A stretch of 64,000 nt of DNA from Pyrobaculum arsenaticum DSM 13514 (GCF_000016385.1 NC_009376.1:1054001-1118000); one strand, 5' to 3'; shown: positions 18,370-28,218, counted from the stretch's first letter. Program-made: numbers and translations. The notes: generated by a model from the sequence alone, not told the origin.

Positions 18370-19256
18370 ACCAATACGGCCCTTGGCCTAAGGCCTAGGG
18401 CCATTTCGTATAGATCCTCGGCTCTGTAGGAGCTCCTGACCAGAGGCGCTGATGCCACGGCCTTGAACCCCATGGAGAGAGCCACCTCGCCCAGCTTTTG
18501 AAACTCCTCGAGGGGCACCCACCTCGCCACCGGCAAATGGCGGGCGCTTTTGGTAGGCCTCACGTATTGGCCTATGGTCACTATGTCCACCTCCGCCTTC
18601 CTCAAGTCGTCGAGAACCTCCACCACCTCATCGAAGCTTTCGCCCAGGCCTAGCATTATTCCGGACTTGGTCAACCTGCAACCCACCTCCTTCGCAGTCT
18701 TTAACACGCGTAGCGAGGTCTCATAGGATGCCCTTCTGTCTCTAACCAAGGGCGTTAGCCTCCTCACGGTCTCCACGTTGTGGGCGAAGACGTCGGGCCC
18801 CGCCTCGGCCACGGTCTCCACCGCCTCTCTGGAGCCTCTGAAATCCGGCGTCAGCACTTCGACCAAGGCGCCGGGGGCAAGCCTTCGTATCTCCCTAATC
18901 GCCGAGGCGTATTGGAAGGCGCCTCCGTCCGGCAAGTCGTCTCTGTCCACGGAGGTCACCACCACGTACCGCAACCCAAGCCTCCTCACAGCCTCGGCCA
19001 CCCTCCTGGGCTCGTCCAAGTCCACGTAGCCTCTTGGGTTGCCCGTCCTCACGGAGCAGAACCTACACGCCCTGGTGCACACCTCGCCTAGGATCATAAA
19101 GGTGGCGGTGCCCTCCCCCCAGCATCTGAAGACGTTGGGGCACCTCGCCCCCTCGCACACGGTGTAGACACCCAGCCGGCTCAGCACCGACCTAACCTTG
19201 GCCATCTCGCTGTAGCTCCTTGCCTCAACCCTCAGCCACGCCGGAAGCGCGCTCAT
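18366..19256 (-). CDS. lipA: Lipoyl synthase (radical SAM)
   Basis: The 296-residue enzyme inserts two sulfurs into the octanoyl group on E2. Both iron-sulfur motifs are complete: auxiliary cluster cysteines 34, 39 and 45 (CEGARCPNVFRC), radical-SAM cysteines 60, 64 and 67 (CTRACRFC), and the C-terminal RSSY serine that ligates the auxiliary cluster. The length is normal. It overlaps the E3 gene upstream and lipB downstream by ATGA junctions, indicating one co-translated operon. Confidence 0.95.
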   Translation of the reverse strand: MSALPAWLRVEARSYSEMAKVRSVLSRLGVYTVCEGARCPNVFRCWGEGTATFMILGEVCTRACRFCSVRTGNPRGYVDLDEPRRVAEAVRRLGLRYVVVTSVDRDDLPDGGAFQYASAIREIRRLAPGALVEVLTPDFRGSREAVETVAEAGPDVFAHNVETVRRLTPLVRDRRASYETSLRVLKTAKEVGCRLTKSGIMLGLGESFDEVVEVLDDLRKAEVDIVTIGQYVRPTKSARHLPVARWVPLEEFQKLGEVALSMGFKAVASAPLVRSSYRAEDLYEMALGLRPRAVLV

Positions 19257-20605
19257 GGCCCTCTCTTAGCTATGTGGGTTGGCTTCCCCACTGCCAGCTC
19301 AGCCGCCTCAACTAACAGCTCGCTGATGGTGGGGTGCGGGTGCATAACTAGGGCCAGGTCCTCCACGGTGGCCCCGAACTCCACGAGAAGCGCCGCCTCC
19401 CCCGCTATCTCCGAAACTCTCCTCCCCACGGCGTGCACGCCGAGGATCCTCCCGCTGTTTCCGTCGTAAACCAGCTTGACGAACCCCGCCCCACCCGATA
19501 TGAGCCCCATGCCGGAGATCGATAGGGGGACCCTCGCCGACTTGGCGTCGTAGCCCGCCCTCCTCGCCTCGTCCTCGGTCATGCCCACGGACGCCACCTC
19601 GGGGTCGCTGAACACCACAGCCGGCACCGCCAGCGGCTCGTAATTCGCCTTGCGTCCCAGCGCAGCCTCAGCGGCGATCTTGGCCTGCGCGTAGGCCTTG
19701 TGGGCGAAATACGGAGGGCCCGCCACGTCCCCAGCCGCGTATACCCAGCCGGCTGACGCCCTCATCTGTCCGTCCACCACCACGTGTCCCCTCTCATCTG
19801 TCTACACAAGATCGGCGAACGGGCCGGGATTGGGCCTCCTCCCGGCCGCCACAACCACGTAGTCGGCCTCAAGATCGATCTCGCCCTTGGCCGTCTTTAG
19901 GCGGGCCGACACGGCGCGGCCCCTATCGTCTACGCTCAACACGGTCGAAGAGGTGTAGACCTCCACGCCCATGGCCCGAAGCTCCCTCTCCACGGTCCTG
20001 CCGATGTCGGCGTCGAGAGCTGGCAACAGCCTATCCACCACCTCGACCAACACCACCTTGGAGCCGACCTTGGCGAAGAGCGTAGCCAGCTCCGCCCCCG
20101 CCGCCCCTCCCCCCACGATCAACACACTGCTGGGGGGCTCCTCGAGGAGCAGGGCGGACTTGGTGTCCAACACCTTACCGCCGAAGGGCAGATTGGGCAG
20201 AGGGGCGGGCACGCTACCCGTGGCTAATATCAGGGCGTCGGCCTCAATAACCCTCCCGTCTGCCTTGACGGCCCTCCCCGGGGCTGGCTGGGCCCTCGCC
20301 TTGACCACCTCAACCTCGTTCATGCTGAGCAACTTCTCGATGCCCTCCCGTAGCCTCTTGACCACGGCCCACCTCCGGCTCTGCACCGCCTTCCAGTCAA
20401 ATTTAGGGAGGTCCTGTAGGTATTCGGCGGCCTCCTTATAGACCTCGACGGCGCGGAGGAGGGTCTTGGAGGGGATGCAGGCCCAGTTGGTGCACTCGCC
20501 GCCCAGCTCTCCCTCCTCTACTAGGGTGACCTTGGCCCCTAGCTGAGCCGCGCGTATCGCCGCGACGTAACCGGCCGGGCCGCCCCCCACTACGGCTACC
20601 TTCAT
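19253..20605 (-). pseudogene. lpdA: Dihydrolipoamide dehydrogenase (E3) with in-frame TAG
   Basis: The 450-codon frame encodes a complete E3: FAD motif GGGPAG at the start, redox cysteines 38 and 43 (ECTNWACIPSK), NAD motif GGGAAGAE, second FAD motif (VYAAGDVA), and C-terminal HPHPTISE with the catalytic His-Glu pair. Codon 268 (19802-19804) is TAG. There is no frameshift: TDERGHVVV continues in the same frame immediately after it. A single substitution in AAG, GAG, CAG or similar would explain it. Without readthrough the product lacks the dimer domain and catalytic His and would be inactive. Overlaps with E2 and lipA are intact ATGA junctions. Confidence 0.85.
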
Positions 20606-21828
20606 ATGTACAGGAGGAGCTTGCCCACGTCCTCCAGCAGCTCCTTGACTCTGTTGGTGAACCTCGCCACGTATGCCCCGTCCACCACCCTGTGGTCGAA
20701 CCCCACCACCACGTTCATGACGTCTCTGGGGACGACCGCGCCGTTTACTACCCTGGGGATCTTCCTGATCTTGCCCAGGGCCATTATCGCCGCCTCGGGG
20801 TAGTTTATGATGGGCAAGCCCCCCACTCCCCCTATGGCGCCTATGTTGGTGATGGTGAAGGTGGATCCCCTGACCTCGTCCACGGAGGCCTTGCCGGCCC
20901 TCGCCCTCTCCGCCAAGGCGTTGAGCTCCCTCGCTATCTCCAACACGCTCTTCTTATCGGCATCCCTCACCACCACGACCATCAGCCCCTGCTCAGTGTC
21001 CACGGCGAAGCCCAAGTGTATCCTCCTCTTCACCACGATCTCGCCCCTCTCCTCGTCGAAGCTGGAGTTCAACATGGGGAACTCCCTCAGCGCCACCGCG
21101 ACCGCCTTGGCCACGAAGGGGAGGTAGGTCAGCTTAACCCCCAGCCTCTCCGCCTCCTGCCTCAGCCTCTCCCTCAGCGAGACGAGCTCCGTGACGTCCA
21201 CCTCCTCGAAGTGGTAGGCGTGGGGTATGGCGGAGGCAGACTTGGCCATCTTCTCGGCGACTGCCCTTCTGATCCCCCTCACCGGTATCCTCTCCTCCTC
21301 AGCAACCGGTTGAGGCAACTGGGCTGCTGCCGGAGCCTGGGGCTGGGCAATCGCCGGGGGCGGCTGGACGGCCGCCGGCGGCGGGGCGGGCGGCGCCTTC
21401 TCTTGCCTCGCCAGCTCCTCGGCCGCGCGCCTCACGTCCTCGACCGTGATCACCCCGCCCGGCCCGGTCCCCTTCACCTTAGACAGATCTATTCCCAGCT
21501 CCCTGGCCAGCCTCCTCGCCGCCGGCATTGCAACGACCTTCTGGGAGGTCGACGCCTCGGCGGCAGGCGCCTTGGGCGACGCCTCTTGGGCGGCGACCTC
21601 CTCTATGACGCAGAGGACCTGTCCCACCTTCACGATCTCCCCCTCCTTCGCGAATATCTTCACAACCTTGCCTGTGGCTGGGGCAGGCAACGTCACGTTG
21701 GCCTTCTCCGTCATAACATCCACAAGGGGGTCGCCCTCCTTCACGAAATCCCCCTCCTTCACGTGCCACTTGACGATCTCGCCCTCGACGAGCCCCTCCC
21801 CCAAGTCGGGGAACTTGAACTCGATCAT
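20602..21828 (-). CDS. Dihydrolipoamide acyltransferase (E2) of 2-oxoacid dehydrogenase complex
   Basis: The 408-residue core protein starts at ATG 21828, overlapping the E1beta stop (ATGA). Domains in order are: a lipoyl domain with the modified lysine in DVMTEKANV (~residue 43); an Ala/Pro-rich linker; a peripheral-subunit-binding domain (MPAARRLARELGIDLSKVKG, ~residues 105-150); a second Pro/Ala/Gln linker; and the catalytic domain ending in DHRVVDGAYVARF, with the active-site His and Asp. Only one lipoyl domain is present. The substrate (pyruvate, branched-chain or acetoin-type) cannot be told from sequence reading. Confidence 0.93.
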   Translation of the reverse strand: MIEFKFPDLGEGLVEGEIVKWHVKEGDFVKEGDPLVDVMTEKANVTLPAPATGKVVKIFAKEGEIVKVGQVLCVIEEVAAQEASPKAPAAEASTSQKVVAMPAARRLARELGIDLSKVKGTGPGGVITVEDVRRAAEELARQEKAPPAPPPAAVQPPPAIAQPQAPAAAQLPQPVAEEERIPVRGIRRAVAEKMAKSASAIPHAYHFEEVDVTELVSLRERLRQEAERLGVKLTYLPFVAKAVAVALREFPMLNSSFDEERGEIVVKRRIHLGFAVDTEQGLMVVVVRDADKKSVLEIARELNALAERARAGKASVDEVRGSTFTITNIGAIGGVGGLPIINYPEAAIMALGKIRKIPRVVNGAVVPRDVMNVVVGFDHRVVDGAYVARFTNRVKELLEDVGKLLLYI

Positions 21829-22793
21829 GAGTAGGCCATCACCTTGTCTATCGCCCTCAGTATCCTCTCGACCGTCGGGACGTATACGTCGTCGTGGACG
21901 ACAGGGGCCTGGGGCACGTCTGGGCCGGCCACGCGAACCACGGGCGCCGTCAGCGCGTGGAGGGCCTTCTCGGCGACGATGGCCGCCACCTCGGCGCCGA
22001 GGCCGCCGGTCTTCGGGGCGTCGTGGACCACCACAAGCCTGCCGGTCTTCGACACGCTCTTGATCACCGTCTCGTAGTCCATGGGGTTGAGGGTCTGGAG
22101 GTCCACCACCTCCACAGACGCCTTGGCCTTCTCGGCGGCCTCCAGACATCTTGGCAACATGGCGCCGTATGTGACCAAGGTTACGTCGTCTCCCTCCCTC
22201 GCTATCCTCGCCTTCCCCAGCGGCACCACGTAGTCCTCCTCGGGGACCTCCTCCCTCGGCGCTCTGTAGAGGGCCTTGGGCTCCAGGAACACGACCGGGT
22301 CGTCGCTCCTTATGGCGGCCTTGAGGAGGCCCTTGGCGTTGTAGGGCGTGGAGGGCGCCACCACCACGAGGCCGGGTGTGTGCACTAGGTAGGCCTCGGG
22401 GCTTTGGCTGTGGTAAAGGCCCGACTTGACGCCGGCGCCGTAGGGCATCCTGACCACTAAAGGCGCCTTGAAGTTGCCGCCGGAGCGGTACCTGATCTTA
22501 GCCACGTGGTTTAACAGCTCGTCGGCTCCTAGCCAGAAGAAATCTGCGAACTGGATCTCCGCCACGGGCTTGAGACCCGCTAGGGCCATCCCCAGGGCGA
22601 AGCCGATGATGCCGCCCTCGTTGAGCGGCGTGTCTATGACGCGCTCGGGGCCGAACTTCTCGTAGAGCCCCTCGGTTATTAGGAAGACGCCGCCCTTCTT
22701 CCCCACGTCCTCGCCGAGGATCACCACCCGGGGATCCCTTTCCATCTCCTCGCGAAGAGCCATGTTCAGAGCCTTGGCCATGTTGGCTATCAT
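21825..22793 (-). CDS. 2-oxoacid dehydrogenase E1 beta subunit
   Basis: The 322-residue transketolase-like subunit begins at ATG 22793, which overlaps the E1alpha stop. The longer upstream extension of the frame is a Gly/Arg-rich shadow. Conserved family segments include VVILGEDVGKKGGVF, RVIDTPLNEGGIIGFALGMA and PYGAGVKSGLYHSQSPEAYL. It binds TPP together with E1alpha in an alpha2beta2 enzyme that decarboxylates 2-oxoacids and acylates the E2 lipoyl arm. Confidence 0.93.
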   Translation of the reverse strand: MIANMAKALNMALREEMERDPRVVILGEDVGKKGGVFLITEGLYEKFGPERVIDTPLNEGGIIGFALGMALAGLKPVAEIQFADFFWLGADELLNHVAKIRYRSGGNFKAPLVVRMPYGAGVKSGLYHSQSPEAYLVHTPGLVVVAPSTPYNAKGLLKAAIRSDDPVVFLEPKALYRAPREEVPEEDYVVPLGKARIAREGDDVTLVTYGAMLPRCLEAAEKAKASVEVVDLQTLNPMDYETVIKSVSKTGRLVVVHDAPKTGGLGAEVAAIVAEKALHALTAPVVRVAGPDVPQAPVVHDDVYVPTVERILRAIDKVMAYS

Positions 22794-23902
22794 AGCTCCT
22801 CCAGCTCCTCCCTCAAGTGTGGCGGGATAAAGCTGTATACATCCTCGACGATCCACTCCTTCGGTATTTCGGGGTACGACTCGGCCTCCTTGGCCGCCAC
22901 CTTGACCTCTGCCTCCGCCTCCTCCCACGTCAGCTTTATCTCCCTCTCGGTCAAGATGCCGTATTTCTTGAAGTAAGCCCCGAGCCTCGCTATGGGGTCG
23001 TAGCGCCTCCATTCCTCGGCCTCGGCTGGATCCCTATAGCGCGTCGCCGGGTCGTCGGCGGTTGTGTGGGGGCCAAAGCGATACGTGATCAGCTCCACCA
23101 GCACCGGCTCGCCCCTCCTCGCCTTGGATACCGCGTAGTGAGCCGCCTTGAGCACCGCGAGGAGATCCATGCCGTCGGTAGCGATCCCCTCTATGCCGTA
23201 TGCGGCGGCCTTGATGGCCAGCCTCGTCACGGCAGTCTGGCTGCGCACGGGCACCGATATGGCGTATTGGTTGTTGTAGACGTAGAACACGACGGGTAGT
23301 TTGAAGACGCCGGCAAAGTTGAGGCCCGTGTGGAAGCCGTTAGTGGAGGTGCCGCCATCGCCTATATAGGCCGCCACTATCTCATCCCTCTTCATGTACC
23401 TAAGAGCGTAGGCGAAGCCGGCCGCGTAGATGTACTGGTGGCCGATCGGGGCGCCGACGGACAAAATGCGCCACTTGGCGAAGCCGCCCCACTCAACCGT
23501 CAAGTTCCTCCCCTTGTCAGGATCCCCTTGCTTCGCAAAGAACTTAGCCCAGATGGTCTGCAACGGCACGCCGCGGATCAAGAGAGCCGTGAGCATCCGG
23601 TAATACGGGGCAATCCAGTCCTCCGGCTTCAATACGTGGACAGTGCCGGCATCGGCGGCTTCATGACCCTCGTGAGGACCATAAGTGGACTTAACCTTGC
23701 CCATCCTGTGCAGAAGCAAGGCGTGCCTGTCGAGAACCCGGGCGGTTACCATGTAGCGGTATAATTTAACCAGCTCCCCCTCGGACGGCTTGTACCCGAG
23801 CTCTGCCTCCTCTCTCAACGTTCCGTCAGGCTCTATGACCCTTAGGACTTGGGGCTCCTTTACTGATATCTTATAATTTTGATTAAAATCTATTTCCAGC
23901 AC
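22790..23902 (-). CDS. 2-oxoacid dehydrogenase E1 alpha subunit
   Basis: The 370-residue TPP-dependent subunit has the TPP motif GDGGTSTNGFHTGLNFAGVFKLPVVFYVYNN (~residues 182-212). A catalytic loop RYRDPAEAEEW near residue 285 is typical of branched-chain/pyruvate E1alpha. It is first in the E1alpha-E1beta-E2-E3-lipA-lipB operon. The start is GTG at 23902; a TATA-like CTTTTTAAG at about 23920-23930 on the coding strand supports a leaderless start there. Confidence 0.93.
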   Translation of the reverse strand: MLEIDFNQNYKISVKEPQVLRVIEPDGTLREEAELGYKPSEGELVKLYRYMVTARVLDRHALLLHRMGKVKSTYGPHEGHEAADAGTVHVLKPEDWIAPYYRMLTALLIRGVPLQTIWAKFFAKQGDPDKGRNLTVEWGGFAKWRILSVGAPIGHQYIYAAGFAYALRYMKRDEIVAAYIGDGGTSTNGFHTGLNFAGVFKLPVVFYVYNNQYAISVPVRSQTAVTRLAIKAAAYGIEGIATDGMDLLAVLKAAHYAVSKARRGEPVLVELITYRFGPHTTADDPATRYRDPAEAEEWRRYDPIARLGAYFKKYGILTEREIKLTWEEAEAEVKVAAKEAESYPEIPKEWIVEDVYSFIPPHLREELEEL

Positions 23903-24511
23903 GTAGTAGGATCTGAATTTTCTTAAAAAGTATATCTCTATATATTATATCAGCAATATATATTGAGCTCCCCGGCGTGTAAATATCCCCGCGCTGTTTG
24001 ATGTAAAGCCGCGGCCGCCGACGCGCCGTCCGTGGCGCTGTGTTAACTTCTTGGTGAAAACCCCTCGCGGTTAGGCAACAGGCCACCGACGTTTGCCCGT
24101 TAGGACGACGGCCAGCTCGCCGCGCTGACCGCCTCTCTGTGTAGCGGAGTCTGCCAAGCTAGATCCCACTCCTTACTAAGCCCCTCCTAGGAGGTTCCTC
24201 GGCGACAGGGCGGAAATGTTCTGAAACAATAGGTTCCTTTCGATCAGCTCGTCGAACAACTATCCACGGGCATCGGGGGTCCTAGGGGCGTCGACTGTTC
24301 TCTTTTCGGCCCGTTCCTCTGACGCTTATGGGCCAGCTCCGGGTGTGCGGAACGCAGACAAGGCCAGGAGCGAGGCTTTGCTCATCCACGCGGCGACGCG
24401 GCTGTGGGCTTAAATATGAGGGTGGAGCGGCCGCGTCGCGGAAGATGCTTGTCGGCCCAACAACGCACCAGGCGGTTCTTGGCCTATATATATTGCCGAG
24501 CGCCTATGGGA
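23903..24511. other. Gene-free stretch between the E1alpha promoter and the beta-propeller gene
   Basis: The left 60 bases are AT-rich (promoter of the dehydrogenase operon, with TATATATTATAT repeats at 23938-23950). The remaining ~500 bases are GC-rich, with only short frames. On the minus strand a ~30-codon piece (about 24185-24270) looks protein-like but is bounded by stops. Nothing recognisable. Confidence 0.4.
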
Positions 24512-25318
24512 TTACACAACGATCTTGTAAACTGTGGGTAGCCGGATGCCTAACTTTTCCGCGCGCCATCTCCTTAAGTCGACTAGGTGAATTTCGTGCA
24601 CCGCGTAGAGGAGCCCGTCGCCCGCGCAGGCTATGTTGGTGGTGCCGTGGGTAGGCTCCTCAAGCACCAGGGGGAGGTTGTCCCACACGAGGCCGTCTCG
24701 GGAGACCCAGAGAGGTTTCGGGGACATGGTCTGCGCGACGTACACGTCGCCGCACCTGGCGATTCCGTGGACGTAGCCCCACGCACCGTTGGCCTCCTCG
24801 AAGTTGGACAAGTCCTTTGTGGCGTAGATTCCCGAGGCTGTCCCCACGAGGAGCCAGTCCCCCGCCACGGCAAGGGCGTGTTGGTCCTCGAACAGAGGTC
24901 TCGGAGACATGGAGTTGAGCGACGGCCCAGCCATCAAGTCGCCCACCTCTGTGGAGGCCACGTATAGGTCCCCGACGCGGGCTAAGTCGGTGAAGTGGGG
25001 CTTATACCCAGGAAGGGGGAAGTACCACCCGCGCTCCTCGGCAAGCGCCTCATATGACGCTACGACCCCGCCGCCCACATCGACGATCTTCGGGCCGCTC
25101 ATAAACGCCAACAGCCTGCCGCCCGCCTCCTTAAGGGACCAACACTGCCCTTCGGCCATCACCTCGCCGCTTTCTTCCAACACGCCCAGATCGGGGGAGC
25201 AGAGGTAGTGGGAGCCCCTCCATCTGGCAACGTCAGCCAGCCAGACACCGCGGCAACACCTCCTCCTCGCCTCGCCCCCCACGACCTCGAAAAGGCCGTC
25301 CTCGGTGGCCAGTAGCAT
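24512..25318 (-). CDS. Beta-propeller / sialidase-like fold protein of unknown function
   Basis: I chose ATG 25318, which overlaps the pirin stop by one base (TGATG), rather than the upstream extension that reads through pirin sequence. The 268-residue protein consists of repeated ~40-residue units with pattern 'GDLYVAST...GVYAT/SRDGLVW', as in BNR/propeller proteins (for example SRDGLVWDNLP near residue 205). It has no signal peptide, so it is cytoplasmic. It is co-translated with the pirin, which suggests a related task, but no catalytic residues can be assigned. Confidence 0.6.
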   Translation of the reverse strand: MLLATEDGLFEVVGGEARRRCCRGVWLADVARWRGSHYLCSPDLGVLEESGEVMAEGQCWSLKEAGGRLLAFMSGPKIVDVGGGVVASYEALAEERGWYFPLPGYKPHFTDLARVGDLYVASTEVGDLMAGPSLNSMSPRPLFEDQHALAVAGDWLLVGTASGIYATKDLSNFEEANGAWGYVHGIARCGDVYVAQTMSPKPLWVSRDGLVWDNLPLVLEEPTHGTTNIACAGDGLLYAVHEIHLVDLRRWRAEKLGIRLPTVYKIVV

Positions 25319-26217
25319 CACCAGTAGTCGTCTACGGAGGCCTTTTTCTTTATAAACGTCCCTTCTTTCAACTCTCTGAAAGCCTGCCATATCTCATCCC
25401 ACGTGTTCATAACTATGGGCCCTCGCCACGCTATGGGCTCCCCCAGCGGCCTCCCCGAAAGGAGCAAGAAGCGGCCCTCGCCCTCAGCGCGTATCGGGCC
25501 GCCCTCTCTATCGAATATGGCGAACTCTCCCACGCCTATCGACCTCCCGTTTAGGTAGACCCTCCCCCCGTAGACATACGCCAACACCGTGTAGCCCTCC
25601 TTGGCCTCAAACTCGAAGGTTGCGCCGCTCGCCAATCTGACGTCCATGTAGACCACAGGCGTGTGCAGGTCGGAGGCGGGGCCCGCGACAACGCCGGTCC
25701 CCGGCTCGTAGAGCCTCCCGGCTATGAGGACCACCTCGGCCCCTTCGTCGGTCCTCAGCCGGGGCAACCCCTCCCTTCTGATGTTCTTATACGAGGGATC
25801 CGCCATCTTCCTCCGCCTAGGCAGGTTGACCCATAGCTGAAAGCCGGACACCTCCGGGTCCTCCTCGACGACGTCTCCCCGTTGTATCCGCTCGGGGCGT
25901 GGCATCTCCTCGTGGAATATGCCGGAGCCCGCGGTCATCCACTGGACGTCGCCGCTTCTAATCACCCCCTCAACACCGGTGGAGTCCGCGTGCTTCACCT
26001 CACCCTTTAGCAAGTATGTTACGGTCTCAATGCCTCTGTGGGGGTGCCATGGGAAGCCCATGAGGTATTCATGGGGATATCTAGACCCGAAGTGGTCCAG
26101 GAGGAGGAAGGGGTCGGTCAGCTCGGCCAGATCCATCCCGCCGAATACCCTATAGAGCTTAACGCCGGCTCCGTCCCTGGTCCAGTTCCCTCTAAGTACA
26201 TACCCTACGCGGGCCAT
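25318..26217 (-). CDS. Pirin-family cupin protein
   Basis: The 299-residue bicupin has the metal-binding set typical of pirins: HPHRGIETVTYLL (~residues 57-69), a further His in VKHADS, and HEEMPRPE (~residues 102-109). Some pirins are quercetin 2,3-dioxygenases, others are redox-state regulators, and one bacterial pirin binds the E1 subunit of pyruvate dehydrogenase. That is of interest here because a dehydrogenase operon lies 1.5 kb away, but this is only suggestive. It forms a two-gene unit with the propeller protein. Confidence 0.88.
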   Translation of the reverse strand: MARVGYVLRGNWTRDGAGVKLYRVFGGMDLAELTDPFLLLDHFGSRYPHEYLMGFPWHPHRGIETVTYLLKGEVKHADSTGVEGVIRSGDVQWMTAGSGIFHEEMPRPERIQRGDVVEEDPEVSGFQLWVNLPRRRKMADPSYKNIRREGLPRLRTDEGAEVVLIAGRLYEPGTGVVAGPASDLHTPVVYMDVRLASGATFEFEAKEGYTVLAYVYGGRVYLNGRSIGVGEFAIFDREGGPIRAEGEGRFLLLSGRPLGEPIAWRGPIVMNTWDEIWQAFRELKEGTFIKKKASVDDYW

Positions 26218-26272
26218 GTATATTCCTCGTTATGAAAATATACGGATTTCCACAATTGACCACAGAAGCACG

Positions 26273-26707
26273 TCAGCGGAATTGCCCCACCTGCGAGGCG
26301 GCTACGGCGGCTATCACTAAAAGATCCCATTTCGTAAACGCCAGTGGCCTAACCGCGATGCACTTGAAGCTCCTCTGGCGTAATTGCACCGAGAGATACT
26401 CAGCGTATTCGAGGGAGTATACTACGAGGGGCGTGGCCGCTCTCAACAACGCAACGGCACCTGAGACCCCCTTGGCCCTCTGGGCTACAATGAAGGACCG
26501 TATCCCCCTCGATAATACGTCGGAGGCCCTCATGGAGAGGATTATCAAATGCACCGCGGGCCCCCTCACGCCGACCTTGCCCAAGGCCCAAGCCACCTTC
26601 CCGGGCTCCAGGAGACGGAAGAAGAGGCCCAAGGCCAGCAGGTTCTTGAACAACGTAAGAGCTGGCGCAACGGCGTCCAGCGGACTAGCCGATATCAGCG
26701 AGAACAA
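26273..26707 (-). pseudogene. Possible EcfT/CbiQ-like membrane protein fragment
   Basis: The frame encodes ~144 hydrophobic residues with a cytoplasmic-loop-like segment SMRASDVLSRGIRSFIVAQRAKG. This resembles the coupling helices of energy-coupling-factor permeases (CbiQ/EcfT), whose usual length is 220-270 residues. The frame is open only from a TAG near 26723, and no start other than TTG is available, so about the first third is missing. No S-component or ATPase gene is adjacent. It is probably a truncated gene; identification is weak. Confidence 0.35.
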
Positions 26708-26849
26708 ATAAACCGTGGCCGCGAACAGCGCCTATGCCTTAAGCTTCTAGGATAGGGACTAGAAGCTCCAGCGACAAGATCCCGCCGCCCGTGACTATTC
26801 ATATTATATATGTGACATCAGATCCGACCCGTTCCCCGCCCCGGCGCTA

Positions 26850-28191
26850 TCACCACTGCCTCGTCGCTTTGTCCAACTCGTCGAAGTCCACTAGGTTCTC
26901 CGCGGAGCCCCCCCTTGGCGAAGATTAGGTAGTGCCTCCTCCTCGCGCCTACATCCACCTTCTGCGAGGCCTCCACCAGCTTTTCGTAGTCGCCCCTTTC
27001 GGCCTTCCCCCACTTGACCTCGGCGAAGAGGGCGTTCCCCTCGTCGAGGGCGACCACGTCTATTTGGGCGTCTCCGCGCCACCACTGGCCCACGTATTTG
27101 GGCTTGAAGGGGAGCTTAACGGCCCCGGAGGCGATCAGTTGCCTGATTAGCTCCTCGAACACCAAGCCGTAGTGCTCCTCCAGCCTCGCCCACTCCCTCC
27201 TCAGCACCTCCTCGGCCATGCCCAGCTCCAGCTCCCCCCTGTTGGGCAGGACGAACTTCAGCCAGAACCACATGTAGTTATCTGCAATAGCGTAGACGCC
27301 CTTCCTCCTCTGGCCGTAAGGCACCACGTGCTTCACGAGCCTTAGCGCCTCGAGAACGTGTAGGTATTTCATCAAGTTGCCCTTGTCCATCCCCGTCGCG
27401 CTGGAGAGCTTGCCGACTGAGGCGTAGCCCAAGGCGATGTACTTCAGCACCGTGAGGTAAGTGGAGGGCTCCCTCAGCTCCTCTCTCAGGAGTAAGTATC
27501 CTTCGTCGAAGAGCAACCGCCCCACGGAGAAGACCGCCTCGACGATGTTCTCCTCGGGGGTTTTCCTGTCGTCGAGCTCCTTTAAGTAGAGCGGCACCCC
27601 TCCCGCCACTGCCCACGCCTTCACCGCATCTTCAAAGCCGTAGCTGGGCACCAGCTCCCTGGCCCACTTAAAGTCCAGCGGCCGGACCTCCCAGCTACCG
27701 GTACGCCTCCCGTAAAGCGGCGATCTTCGGCCCAACACGTTCACCTCGATTGTGGACACCGTGGAGCCGCAGAGCACTAGGAAAGACGGCTTCTTCGAAA
27801 GGTGCTCGTCCCACGCCCTCTGGAGGTCCGACAGCACCCCGGCGTCCACCTCCACCAAGTAGCCGAACTCGTCTATCACGACGCATGGCTTCTCCGCCTC
27901 GTCCCAGTAATACCTCAGCAACTCCCCCAGCGTGGAGGCCTCCAGCTTCTCGAAATACCTCCTGCCAGTGGCCTCAGCCATGCGGCGCCTCAGCTCTAGC
28001 AAGTTGTCCCTCAGCGACGTGCGAGACGCCAAGAAGTAGACGCATGACTTGCCCTGGATGAACCTCTTCAAGAGCTCCGTCTTCCCAACCCTACGCCTCC
28101 CATACACCACGATGAGGTGCGCCTTGTCCTCCGCGTATCTCTCCTCTAGGTACTTGAGCTCCAGCTCTCTGTCTACAAATATATGTCTCAT
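26850..28191 (-). pseudogene. Archaeal AAA ATPase (ATPase_2 + DUF234 type), frameshifted near its 3' end
   Basis: The protein has Walker A YGRRRVGKTELL (~residues 30-41), Walker B PCVVIDEFGYLVEV, sensor LVLCGST, a winged-helix region and a C-terminal nuclease-like segment (DAQIDVVALDE, LFAEVKWGKA). As written, the frame runs on to a stop at 26818 with an odd Gly/Arg-rich tail. Removing one G from the 7-G run (26904-26910 on the plus strand as C7) gives the expected ending AENLVDFDELDKATRQW and stops at 26850, total 446 residues. The last 17 residues restored are typical of the family, so the extra G is the aberration. The enzymatic part would still be made. Confidence 0.75.
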
Positions 28192-28218
28192 AAGAATAAT
28201 ACTTTGTATACATAAATT

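Noticed and set aside
19802..19804. Pyrrolysine decoding of the TAG in E3
   Set aside because: Pyrobaculum-type organisms are not known to have the pyl genes, none is seen here, and the position is not catalytic.
20692..21834. Long plus-strand open frame (about 380 codons) opposite the E2 gene
   Set aside because: Its translation is His/Arg/Leu-rich low-complexity and mirrors the GC-rich codon pattern of the E2 gene, which has clear domains on the other strand.
26232..26711. 159-codon plus-strand frame opposite the EcfT-like fragment
   Set aside because: Composition resembles a shadow; the minus strand gives coherent hydrophobic helices and a coupling-helix-like motif.
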